Shown here: in pieces, positions 48,341-58,670 of the stretch | How positions within the stretch are numbered: position 1 is the stretch's first letter | Layout of the letters: each line of letters opens with the position of its first letter | Source: Ziziphus jujuba | Taxonomy: Eukaryota > Streptophyta > Magnoliopsida > Rosales > Rhamnaceae | Length of the DNA: 64,000 bases | Reading direction: 5' to 3' | Assembly (NCBI RefSeq): GCF_031755915.1 | Contig: NC_083389.1 | Location: 20,888,501 to 20,952,500, forward strand | Position numbers and translations under genes: made by a program | Notes under the pieces: generated by a model | Seen by the model: only the letters and a program-made list of their open reading frames with translations | Told to the model about the DNA's origin: nothing | The model's database searches: none

Positions 48341-49033
48341 GAAAGTAAATAAGGGCTAGGAAAGTATATCCAAAGGAGGAGAAAGGAGAAAGTTATAACC
48401 TTGCTACATTTACAGAAAAAATGACACACAGTCAAGACATGTTGGTGGAGGCTAAACATTCAATGCAACTTTTGCAAATGTTTTGGTCATATTGAAAAAG
48501 TTTTAAAGGGGAAAGAAAAAAAGGCAGATAAATAATCAAGCAAAAAGACTTACAAACAACAATCAAGAAAGGAACGTATGTACCTTCACAGCATCATGCA
48601 TCAATATAACCTCAAACAAAGGAGCCTGGATGATAGAACACATGAGTTATGACCTAAGCTTATTCATCAAGCTACAATAAAAATTAAGACCTGCAAATGG
48701 CAATTTCATAAAAAATCAAGGCATGGGAAATGCAATCATCAAAACATATAAGGATAGCAAAGAGGTGCTCACTGTTTTGATAAAGCAAGATAGTTTTGTG
48801 TTTGAGGCTCAAGATTAAAAAAAAAAAATATATATATATATATATATGATTTTGTATACAAGAAATGAAGATGCTTGCAGTCATGAAATGCAACAATCAA
48901 GAACTCTTCAAATTTAAGCTAAAGATGAAGACAACATAGCCAATGCATATCATTTAGCGAAAAAGGTATAAGGTCTTTAAATGAGTTTTATGAAAGAGTT
49001 TACATGTAAAACACTAACATTGCCAAAGAGGAG
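48341..49033 (+). mobile_element. internal region of the non-autonomous LTR element
   Basis: Seven hundred bases without coding frame end in the polypurine-like AAAGAGGAG at 49025-49033, directly before the LTR start TGTTAGAATATG. No primer-binding site was recognised at the left edge. A TA run lies at 48829-48847. The absence of gag and pol makes it a LARD/TRIM-like non-autonomous element, if it is one. Confidence 0.5.
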
Positions 49034-51540
49034 TGTTAGAATATGTCATACTGGTCAGTATAATGCTATGTAAACCCTTAGCTAGGATATAATGCCAAGG
49101 ATGTGTATGTTTGCACTTTATGCTGTTATGTTGATTAGTTTTGTGTTTGTAAAATATGTATCATGACAAACAAAAAGGTATGAAACTAATAGTTTAGTGA
49201 TGCTTACATGTATACGATTTTGGAGATTACTAGGAGGCGAAGCAAGTTAAGGTAGCAATTTGCTTATGCATGAAGAAGTCGATTTTGGGAGAAGCATATC
49301 CAACTTACTTGAGCTATTTGTGAGCAAGATGACATGCTTAAGATGCTTGTAAGCTATTTGTACTAGGTGGCATAAAAATGTGAAGCTACTTATTATGAGA
49401 TTTCCACTTACAAGTATATGAAATATAAAATGGTTATTGTGAGTAACCAAGTGTCAAACCTACACGAAAGAGTATGATTTAATTAATTTATCTTATTCAC
49501 ACATAATTATTATATTAACAGAATCATTGTTGTAAAAACCAATTTATTTTTTAAAACTTTCAAACTAAAAACATAATTAAAATCAAAGAAATCAAATATT
49601 ATAAAAAATAAAAAATCAAATAATATGAAACAAAGGCCAATTGAATAGAGTAGAAGAAAACTATGCCTCGAAATATTGATCCACAATACAAGGTAAAATC
49701 TACAATATAAAGATTTAATAATTAGAAAGGTTAAACAAACACTGTAATAATGTGAGAGGCAAGGTTGTCATTTTAGCCATAATCTTGCTTCAATGCTTTT
49801 TCTATTCTTATAAATCTCCCAGGCTTCAACTAAAATGCTTCAACGGTAATGGAGGAAGAATGTGGATATGTGTTAGGCATATTTCTCCTAACAGTAGAAA
49901 GGTATATACATCTTCTGAAAATAAACCCTAAAAATAGATGTAGAGTTTTCTCATTCATTCCTAATTTCAAAATACAAATAACAAATGATAATATAATTGC
50001 TAATATTTAACTCCTATAAATTAGGAATGCAACCTAATACCCTATAAATAAAAATAAATACATAAAAATAGATAATAATTATCATATACTTATTCATGAA
50101 GAAATTCGACTGTTAGGCTTTAATTCTCAATTAGGGTTTAGATTTTTAGTTGGCAAATTGAACTCATATGGGCCTAACATTTAGGGCTTCAAGTCTTTAC
50201 TCAATTAAACTTCCTATTCACGATCAATAGCCCATTGAATCCTTTAGTTTAGACTTAATCAAATACGGCTTCAAATTCACTAAGTTTGTACAGATATACT
50301 GACTTCAAATAGATGTTGGCATTTATCCCCTGATTGGCTGGTTATGAAATTTTACATGGATGTTCTCACACATCTTAAGAAAATTCTACAACTTTAATCA
50401 CTGAAAAATTCCACCAGTAGCTCCAAATATGATCATAATAGTAATCACTGCATAAAAAATCAGCATCTCCAATACAATATAATATAGTGGAAAATAAATC
50501 TTCACAATTTCAAAATAAATCACTAAACTTCTAAAATTCGTATCCATAATAGATAATTAACAACCCAGCTCCATTAAAGCTCCACTCCATAACATATATC
50601 TTTCCATATTTCTTTTAAAAATAATCAAAAATAGCCTATAAACTGAATATTTTAGTCTTTTTGCCTAAAAATGATAAAATAGTAAAATCAAAAGATATTT
50701 AGTCCAATTAAACACAATTTACTAAGAAAGTTGTAAATAATAAGCATAAATAAGAGCCATAAAATAGTAATATTTAACATGGACCACTACTTTAATATAA
50801 GTAATATATAAGAATGAGGTAACTGTCATTACTATAAAAGAGGACTTCAATCTTTTGCAAACAATGTTAGAAGAACAAGTAGCAAAGCAAAGAAGGCTAA
50901 TAGGTGACATTGTATTCACATTGGCAAAGTTACTTAACCATGAAGCTCTCTCATTACATTTTCTTACGGCGTCGATTTTTATGAACTTTTTGTACTATTA
51001 AATATCCATTGAAATGTAATGGAAATTCTAAGTCCATTTTGGTTCACCAAAATATAAAATCTTTGCAAATTCTTTATTTAAGGTTTCAAAGCATGAGAAT
51101 CTCTTATAGGGATCACTAATAAGCATAGAGAAAGTGAGAATCCTTTTAGGATCACTAATTACTAGAGAATCCATCTTGATTTCAATATCCATATATGCGA
51201 GGAGAGTTGCAACATAACCCAAAAGCATGCACCAAAACTATAACCATAACCATATTGTTTCCTCAATATCATAAATATATAGAAAACCTATTTGGTTTCT
51301 AGTGTGAGTTTTAGTCCAATACAGAGAGGAAGCTAGTTAATGTTCATATCCAAACACTAAATTGTGTGTCAAAGCCATTTCTCTTCTTAGAACAAACTTT
51401 GCCTTTCAAATAGATTTTCTCCTAGAATTATGCAAACTTTATTTATAACCGTTAAAGGATTTGTGTTATGAAGTTTTTAATTCATTATCCACTTTTAATC
51501 AAGAAAGATTTGCAATATTTTATTCATGGAGCAATTGTTA
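49034..51540 (+). repeat. LTR of the non-autonomous element, copy B (interrupted)
   Basis: It begins TGTTAGAATATG after the purine tract, runs to about 49395, is broken by about 1.45 kb of unrelated sequence, and resumes near 50845 with CTTCAATCTT..AAACAATG.T.GAAG..AAGTAGCAAAG, as in copy A. The right end is approximate. No coding frame is present. Confidence 0.55.
49395..50845. other. insertion inside LTR copy B, unidentified
   Basis: The sequence is absent from copy A at the matching place. It is AT-rich, has no coding frame above chance, and its ends show no clear inverted repeat or target-site duplication. Boundaries are uncertain by tens of bases. Confidence 0.4.
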
Positions 51541-51589
51541 GAATAAATGAGAGCCTAGGAAATCACTTGGTTGATATCCATTTGGCTTT

Positions 51590-52156
51590 TTCTAGAAGCC
51601 ATAACATCTAGTGCTGCTATAATGAAGCTTTGATGTACCTACAACATGGAAACCATCTTTACATGGGCATGTTAAATGCAATGCAAGTGTTGGTTTTTTT
51701 GTTCAAAATAATAATTGTATTGCAGATGTATCAAAATCTTTTCTATGCTTTTCTCTCCATTAGCTATTGAATTATTATCTGTAAAGGAAGCATTAAAGTT
51801 TTGCATATAGATTTTAAGGATGTGGATTTTTGAAGTGATTCTAAGGAGGTAATTCGACTTATAACTTTTATTGAGGATTTGTTTGATTGCTAAACTTTAT
51901 TTAGTTGCTAATAATAAAGTTTTATTAGCTTTTAATAGTAAGATATTTTGTAATTATAGTCCTAGGGTGGCTAATAAATCAGCTCATTTGTTAGCCTGTC
52001 ACTCCTTAACATTGTCATGTGTACAATCTTGGTTAAAGGAAGTTCCAAATTGGTTACTTTCAACAATTAAAAAGGAAACAAGTATTTGTAATTTTTTGGT
52101 TTCTTTATAAAAGTTCAATGTTTATTTCAAAAAAAGAAAAAAGAAAAAGAAAAAAT
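51590..52156 (+). pseudogene. LINE 3' end with RNase H domain and A-rich tail
   Basis: From 51647 the plus strand reads WKPSLHGHVKCNASVGFFVQ, the usual start of the plant LINE RNase H domain, with the first catalytic Asp (NxDA) lost. The middle has LAIELLSVKEALKF. The final frame (51871-52110) gives RVANKSAHLLACHSL, SCVQSWLKEVPNWLLS, the conserved A.LA and W.EEP.-.L end. Stops interrupt the middle. A short 3' untranslated stretch is followed by an A-rich tail (52124-52156), as in retroposed LINE copies, giving plus-strand orientation. The 5' end is truncated. Confidence 0.75.
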
Positions 52157-52423
52157 GTGTGAATGGGATACCCAAACTTCAATAGCATAAATGAAATATT
52201 TCATATGTTTATTTATAAAATAAAGCGTAAACGTGTTAAATTAAGATATTTATTTGAATTATTAATATTTAACAAATTTTTTAATAAAATATAATAAATA
52301 TGTTGATTAAATTCATGATCCATAAAATCCATGAAACTTAGAACAACCAAGTAATGGATGAAACTTAAAACCATGACATTTTATGTTATAATTTTTTTCC
52401 CCAAAAAAAAAAATAAATAAATA

Positions 52424-52449
<26 letters not shown>
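52157..52449. repeat. AT-rich spacer with GT microsatellite
   Basis: About thirteen GT dinucleotides (52423-52450) end exactly at the copia LTR border, after an A-rich and AAAT repeat. No gene. Confidence 0.8.
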
Positions 52450-52454
<5 letters not shown>

Positions 52455-52830
52455 TTGAAAGGGAAAATATTTTTGGAAGTTGATAGAAATTCTTATATTA
52501 AAATATTTTCAAATACAAGTAAGAAAGGAGTATGGGAGCTTTGACAATGCAAAACTCTTAACACCTTACTACAAGTAATTTTTTTTTTCTTTTTCTCGTT
52601 GTTGTACATTGCAAATGGATGCGGCTACCTGTTTATAGGAGGATGAGATTATCATGCATGTTGACATATAGGTAGTATAGGTGTCAAGTAATTATATCAC
52701 AAGCTCATGCATGATACAAGTTTTATTTTAAGTGTCAACTAATTACATTAAATGTTCACATATGTATTAATTGATGAGTAACCAAATTCACTCGCAAGGT
52801 GTTAAGAAATTGTATCACCACATTTCAACT
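52450..52830 (-). repeat. 3' LTR of the copia element near the F-box gene
   Basis: It is collinear with 56639-57029, sharing GAAATTCTT.TATTAAAATATTTTC, GTTGTACAT.GCAAATGGAT, TTATAGGAGGAT and the end CACATTTCAA. The minus-strand purine tract AAGGAGGAGAG (52831-52841) borders it. Confidence 0.9.
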
Positions 52831-52841
52831 CTCCTCCTTGA

Positions 52842-53640
52842 TGCACATTTTTTAAAATCTGATCATTTTTCAAAGTAATTCAAATTACGCACTGGGTAGT
52901 GCTTTGGTGAAGATGTATGTTAGTTGTTCTTCAGTCTTGCAATACATCAACTCAATCTCTTTATCTTTTACCACATTAGAGAGGAAATGAAATTTGATTT
53001 TGATGTGTCTCGTTTTCATTTAAAATACAAGATTCTTTGCCGTAGCAATTGTTGATTTGCTATCAGAAAATATTTTTGTAGCTTCATTCAGAGGTTCTCC
53101 CATGGCTTCAAAGGTTCTTTTAGCCAAATTACTTAACTTACTGTGATTGCAGCTATAATGTATTAGACTTCAATAGATGATTATGCTATATTTTCCTTTT
53201 GTGATGCCCATGAGAAATTCCAGAGTCTAATGTGAATGCGTAAGTACTCTCAAAAGTCATTTACTTATCCAATCCAATCGCTCCATATTTTTTGTTCCCT
53301 ACAAATATCTAAGTATACTCTTTGTTATGCTAAAATGTATTTGACTTAACATGAACTTTGAAAGTAGATTTATAGCATACATGATGTCTACTTGAGTAGC
53401 AATAGATATAGCAAACTCCCAATTAGACTTCTGTAAAGCCTATTATCTGCCTTCTCAAATCTATCTTCTTTATTCAATTTTATATTTGCCACATGTGGTG
53501 TAGTTACTAATTTATAATTATTTATTCTTAACTTTTCCAATACTAATTTGGTGTACTTCTTTTGAGCTATGAATTCTTTTTCTTTTTGTTGGCTCATTTT
53601 AATGCCAAGAAAGTAATGCATCAAACACAGATCTTAGGTT
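52842..53640 (-). pseudogene. copia RNase H and reverse transcriptase C-terminal part
   Basis: The frame at 53388-53624 reads MMHYFLGIKMSQQKEKEFIA, KLVLEKLRINN, TTPHVANIKLN and LYRSLIGSLLYL, the end of copia reverse transcriptase. Further left the RNase H end is readable: EATKIFSDSKSTIATAKN, KTRHIKIKFHFLSN, ELMYCKTEEQL and IFTKALPSA. Stops and frameshifts separate them, so no complete domain remains. Confidence 0.88.
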
Positions 53641-55100
53641 TCAACATATGATGCTTGTTCACTTTTACTTCTCCTAAATATTTAATCTGTGAAGTATTTG
53701 TCAATTATATTTTACTAAGCTCATGGAGCTTATTTTAATCCATATAAAACTTTCTTCAGTTTGAGAACCTTTTTTTTCTTATTAAGAATTTTGAACCTCA
53801 ACAATTGTTCAACATAGATTTCTTTTTCAAGATATTCATTTAGAAATGCAGATTTCATGCTAAGTTAATGAATGTGCCAATTTTTTGAGCAGTGAGTTCA
53901 ATGAACACTCTGTTGTGTCTAATCGAGCAACCGAAGAAAAAGTTTCATTATAATCAACACCAAATTGTTATGCATACATTTTCATTATAAGTCTTGCTTT
54001 GTCCTTCTAAATTGAACCATCTAGGTTAATTTTGTTTTGTAAACCTCCTTAACTCCGATGACTTCTTTGCCTATAGGTGGTCCTACTAACTCCTACATTT
54101 GATCTTTTTTCAATCATTTTTATTTCTACTTGCACTGTTTTCATCCAAGCATCTTCTTTCCATGCAAGTTCAAAGGTTTCAGGCATTAGTGTAAGTGGGA
54201 ATCTTTGGCTCTTCTTCTTCTCCACATCTTTTTGTCTTGAAGTTGAAGGTTGAGTTGATATAATAATTATTTTCTTCTCGACTTTTACTTTATCGTAATT
54301 CCAAACTATATTTTCATCAAATTCTACATCTCAACTGATAATGATATTTTTTGTTTTCAAGGTAGACTCTATAACCTTTTGATTCAGAATTATAGTCAGG
54401 AAAAATACCTTCTTTTCTTCTTCTTCTTCTTTTGTTTTTTTTTTTTTGGTCATCCAGTTTGCATTTTTTTTTTTTTTTTTTTTGGGATGTGAACATAGCA
54501 AATATAACCGAACACTTTAAGATGTTTTGCTGAAGGCTTTTGTCTACTCCATGCCTCAATTGGTGTATAGTTTTGAAATGCCTTTGTTGGACACCTATTT
54601 AATAGATAAACTGTTGTACAGAACTTGTTTGGAAGGCTTCGTCTTTCAGCCTAGTTCTTGCCATCTCCATAATAGTTTTATTTTTTTTTCTTTCTGATAT
54701 ACCATTTTGTTTAAGAGCATATCCAGCTATCATTTGATGTTCAACACCTTCATCTTCATAGAATTTAGTGAACTATCTTAAGTTGTTTTCATAACTATGA
54801 TTGCACTTTAACACTTTTATTTTACAGCCCTCTAATTTTCAATATAATTTTTAAATTTTTTGAAAATCTCTAAAACTTGTGATCTTTTTTGCATAAAATA
54901 TACCTAAATCATTCTTGAATAATCATCAGCGAAGAGAATGAAGTACCTGTTATGATTATGTATTGGAGTTCTCATCGGGCCAGATACATCTGTATGCACC
55001 AACTCTACCAAGCTTTTAGCTATTCATGATTTGCCTAAACTGAATGATTGATGATGTTATTTCCCAAGAAGACAACTTTCACAACTGCCATCATTTTCTT
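53641..55100 (-). pseudogene. copia integrase and reverse transcriptase N-terminal part
   Basis: In minus-strand order, integrase traces include LVELVHTDVSGPMRTPIHNHN, RYFILFADDYSRM and, in the frame 54317-54559, KLDDQ, DYNSESKGYRVYL. The integrase tail is partly displaced by two T tracts at 54428-54448 and 54465-54483, which encode artificial Lys runs. Reverse-transcriptase traces follow: ETFELAWKEDAWMKTV, VYKTKL, VDYNETFSPVARL-like and EEIYVEQLL-like pieces. Every part carries stops. The order is typical of Ty1/copia. Confidence 0.8.
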
Positions 55101-56620
55101 TTATTGGTGGCAAATCTTTCATTACATTTTTCCAATGAAAAAGACTCAATCCATGAAAGTTAAAGTGACCAAACATTTGATGCCATAGCCATGAGTAGTC
55201 TATTGCGCCTTCATAGTTAAGATCTTTTTTATATCTTCATTTAATAGGAAAATTCTTCTGCTCCATCCGGACGTTGACTATGGTCATGCTATTGTCATAA
55301 ATTTTGCATGAGTCTTCTTCAAATTGTAGATAATAGCCATATTATACGTCTGACCTACACTTAGTAAATTTTGCTTTTAGCTGGGAACTAAGAGAAAATT
55401 TGCACAAGCCTTTTTCCTTATTTTGTTTGGACAGCAATTGTATGTTTACAATTGACTTCCACTAGTGCTCTATTTCCCAATCTGACTTGTGATTTACATG
55501 ATATTGCATCACCACTCATATGATTACTATAACCACTATCAATATACTACGTGTCATTTTTTTTACTTTTGTTACGATTTAACAAGCAGAAAAAATAATT
55601 CAAGCATCATCTTGTCTTTAGAGAAATTTGCTTTGTTATTTTTTCTAAAGCGATAATCCTTTTTCTCAATGTGGCCAAATTTTTTTTAATTCTCGCATTT
55701 TGGTTTATCACAAAACAAAAATCCTTCTCCAAATGGTTTGACTTTTTACAAATACCACAAAGAAAATAATTTGCTCTCTTTTTATATACATCATTGTAGA
55801 GCCCTATCCTTTAAATTTTTTCTTTAATTTTTTCATTCATTTTTTTTTTCTATAATTTTTGAGAGAGTGCATTAGATTTTAGACTGAAATGCACTCTCAA
55901 TAAACTTTTTCCTAGGGGAACTCAATCTTTTTCCCAAAAGCATATATGAACCCATCTACTCTCCTATCGAAAGTTGAGAAATATCCTTTGACTCTTCAAT
56001 AACAGTCAATATTGCATCATATTTTTCATTAACACAAGTCAATATTTTCTCTTTAGCCCCCCCAAAAAAAAAAAAAAAGTTAATATTTTCTCAACAATTT
56101 TCTTATCGAAAAAATGTTCCCTATATGCTTTCATTTGATTTACCAACACTAGTCACTATTTCATCTTTAGCATATTCATATTCTTTCATCTTCAATTTTC
56201 AAATTCTCTTCTAAGAGTTTGTAATTTGGAAGTGTATACCTTTTCATTGCCATGGAACTCTTATTATAAGATATCCCACGTATCCTTAGCATTTGTTACA
56301 CTCATGATCATGGAAAAAATTTCATCAACCATAGCTTGTTGCAGAATGTATAATGCGTTTGAATTTCTTTGTGAGATCTCCTTTACTTTTTTTTTTTTTT
56401 TTTATTAGGACCAGCAAAAGTTGAGCTATCAACTAAAAAGTTAATTCCAATTTCAATAATATCTTACAAATCTTACGATTTATAAAAAACCTTCATTTTA
56501 ATGCACTAAAAATTGTAGTTCTCACCTTTAAAATTGGCACAAAAATTGATGAAGAACTTGATTCGGCCACAACAACAATATTATGTAGAAGAATATCTTT
56601 ATATCTATCACTGGTCGAAC
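55101..56620 (-). pseudogene. copia gag, zinc knuckle, protease and GAG-pre-integrase traces
   Basis: Near 56500-56580 AESSSSSIFVPILKVR gives the gag N-terminus, followed by IDLLEIIEIG-like, NSNALYILQQAMVDEIF and NAKDTWDIL, the UBN2-type gag. Around 55640-55690 a decayed CCHC knuckle is readable (KCEN..KFGHIEKKDY). Near 55500-55560 DSGYSNHMSGD is the protease site, Cys to Tyr. GAG-pre-integrase follows with FGHFNFHGLSLFHW and GSCESCLLGK. Stops and frameshifts are frequent. Confidence 0.8.
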
Positions 56621-56623
56621 GAA

Positions 56624-56635
56624 GCTTTGATATCA
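56624..56635 (-). other. primer-binding site of the copia element
   Basis: The minus strand reads TGATATCAAAGC, two changes from TGGTATCAGAGC, three bases from the LTR border. Confidence 0.8.
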
Positions 56636-56638
56636 CTT

Positions 56639-57029
56639 CGAAATTGAGGGGGAAATATATTTTGCAAATTACTAGAAATTCTTGTATTAAAATATTTTCA
56701 AAAATTAAAAATAAAAGAAGCTGAGAGCTTTGATAACATGAAACTCTCAACACCTCATTACAAGCTTTATTTATTTATTTATTTTATTGTTGTACATCGC
56801 AAATGGATAAGGCTCCCTATTTATAGGAGGATAAAATTGCCATGCCTATTCACATATAGGTAGTCTAGATGTCAAGTAATTACTTCACAAATTCATGAGT
56901 GAGAGTTTTAGTCTAGGTGTCAGTAATTACATCAAATGTTTATGCATATAGACACCTAAGGAAGCTTAATTAATGAATAATCAAATTCATTTGTAAGGTG
57001 TCCAAAAATTGTTTCATCACATTTCAACA
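56639..57029 (-). repeat. 5' LTR of the copia element near the F-box gene
   Basis: It begins CGAAATTG (TG has decayed to CG) and ends TTTCAACA. A minus-strand TATA box (TATAAATA at 56818-56825) lies in it, in the proper place for the U3 region. Confidence 0.9.
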
Positions 57030-57574
57030 ATATATATAAATTCTACTATTAATATATATATATATATATATGTATAATATCCTAATGAAATTTGACATGG
57101 ACTTTAATATTACCTATATTATTGAAAAAAAGTTTCTGCAATATTTTGCATAATGTTGAAAGCTACATCATATATGTTGATGAGGGATAAATTATACATA
57201 TAACCTATTTCCGACCCAAATGCTACAATATGACTTTAGACGACAGATTTAAAAACCGTCGTCAATAATAACACTTTAGCGTCGACGTCCAGAAGATTGT
57301 CCAACATATGAGAAACAGATATCCATCCCATCCTCGACGAACCGGAACCTAGATGGGTTTTGTTTAAAACTCAAATGCGTCAGTGACTGAGATTTTGGAT
57401 CCTAAAATAAAGAAATAAATAAAATAAAATAAAATCCTTAAACCCCCCAAATACACCCTAAAATATTCCAGTATGTCGGTGCGATTCAATCCAATAATTT
57501 TTGACACCATCAATCGCTTCGTCTGTATTCTTGATGTTGCTGCCTGAAGCAGAGTTCTCCGACACCCGTAGATA
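57030..57574 (+). promoter_or_regulatory. SKIP24: upstream region of the F-box gene
   Basis: The 545 bases between the copia LTR and the ATG should contain the promoter and 5' untranslated region. A TA repeat lies at 57050-57071. A near-palindrome (GACGAC..GTCGTC, 57239-57263) resembles subterminal motifs of CACTA elements. From about 57380 the sequence becomes less AT-rich. No convincing TATA box, and no evidence for the transcription start. Confidence 0.4.
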
Positions 57575-57868
57575 ATGGCGATGACTTCTCTACCAGACGA
57601 GCTGTGGACGCGAATTCTAGAAATCGGTGTTCAAAGTCGCGGTTTTACCTACAAGGATCTCTGTTGCCTCTCAATCTCATCCAGACGCCTTCGCCGATTA
57701 TCCAACGACGACTCTCTCTGGTCCCACTTTCTCTCATCCGATTTTCCCCTCTATCCATCTGCTTCTCCATTGGTTTCCTCCAAATCCATTTACAAGTTGA
57801 GGTAAAATCTTGTAAAATCTATGTCGAAGAGAAGAGAAGCTCTCAAGGCTATGGCTTCTTTTTGTTTT

Positions 57869-57905
<37 letters not shown>

Positions 57906-58173
57906 TTTCTGGGTTTGTTTTTGTTGAAACTGTTAGTTTTAGATTTGAGAAGGTGAGAGAGAAGAGAATAGCCGCACAGCGTAGGGCTCTGCTGAGGAAA
58001 GAGAGTCAGATTGCTGAACATTCCAGAAAGATCCGAGAGTTTGAGAATCGGTTGGCTGAGGAAACCAGCAAAATGAAAGCAACTCTTTCTGAGGTATCGA
58101 ATTTACGAAAGGTCAGGTAATTATAACTCTCAATTTTATAAGAAAACTAATCTAACACTTTTCCAAAAAAAGT

Positions 58174-58208
<35 letters not shown>

Positions 58209-58670
58209 GGTATCTTTCTGGGTATTTCAGGGAAGCTTCTGTGGCTTTGAATGTTTGGCAACCAGAGGTCGTTAGGGGAAGGCACAAAGAATTGGTGGAG
58301 CAGAGTGTTGTGCCTGTGGAGTCTCGGGTCAATACCTTGGAGATGGAATTTAAGGTTTGCAAGCAGCAGATTTTGGTATTGAAAAAGGCCTATGTAAGAT
58401 GTGCATTCCATGGTTTTTTTTATTTTTTATTTTTTATTTTTTTTCCTCTGTTGTTTTTGTCGGAAGAATTGCAAAGAATGTTTGTGATGGTTGACTTTAT
58501 ATGTTTTCTGGTGTTAGAATGACGAGAAGCAGAGGCTTGATACAGCGAAAGAAGAGTTGTCATCATTGAAGTATCATCCTTTACAGAATCAGGAATTAGT
58601 TGGTGGTGGGCTTGATGAATCTCATGCTAACATCAAAACAAAGAAGTTGAAAAGATCAAGTATGTGTTAG
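57575..58670 (+). CDS. SKIP24: F-box protein, SKIP24-like (4 exons)
   Basis: Exons 57575-57801, 57943-58116, 58231-58393 and 58518-58670 join in frame (717 nt, 238 residues plus stop) with GT-AG introns of 141, 114 and 124 bases. Residues 5-50 form an F-box: LPDELWTRILEIG, then DLCCLSISSRRLRRLSNDDSLW. Exon 2 encodes a charged, coiled-coil-like stretch (EKRIAAQRRALLRKESQIAE), and exon 3 has VALNVWQPEVVRGRHKEL and VCKQQILVLKKA; the C-terminal exon has SLKYHPLQNQE. The whole succession matches the plant SKIP24 (SKP1-interacting partner 24) proteins as I know them. F-box proteins join SKP1 and cullin 1 in SCF ubiquitin ligases; the substrate of this one is unknown. The start is the first ATG in frame with the F-box. 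A GTATGT donor-like site at 58660 near the stop leaves an alternative C-terminus possible. Confidence 0.88.
57802..57942 (+). other. SKIP24: intron 1 of the F-box gene
   Basis: GTAAAA donor and TTTTAG acceptor, phase 2, with an uninterrupted run of about 35 T (57870-57904). A frame through this intron is chance. Confidence 0.85.
58117..58230 (+). other. SKIP24: intron 2 of the F-box gene
   Basis: GTAATT donor and TTTCAG acceptor, phase 2, with a run of about 32 T (58176-58207). Confidence 0.88.
58394..58517 (+). other. SKIP24: intron 3 of the F-box gene
   Basis: GTAAGA donor and GTTAG acceptor, phase 0, with a T-rich stretch broken by single A residues (58413-58443). Confidence 0.85.

Larger units (their letters stand above)
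52450..57029 (-). mobile_element. Ty1/copia retrotransposon with both LTRs, heavily mutated
   Basis: LTRs of 381 and 391 bases (52450-52830 and 56639-57029) flank a minus-strand interior with primer-binding site, gag, zinc knuckle, protease, integrase, reverse transcriptase and RNase H in copia order, followed by a polypurine tract. All domains are traceable but broken by many stops and frameshifts. The element lies between a GT microsatellite on the left and a TA repeat on the right, so no target-site duplication can be read. It ends about 550 bases upstream of the F-box gene. Confidence 0.9.

Noticed and set aside
57604..58522. Alternative frames overlapping the F-box gene, including an unspliced one through intron 1
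   Set aside because: They run through T tracts in introns, and the spliced model gives a full SKIP24-like protein with consensus splice sites.
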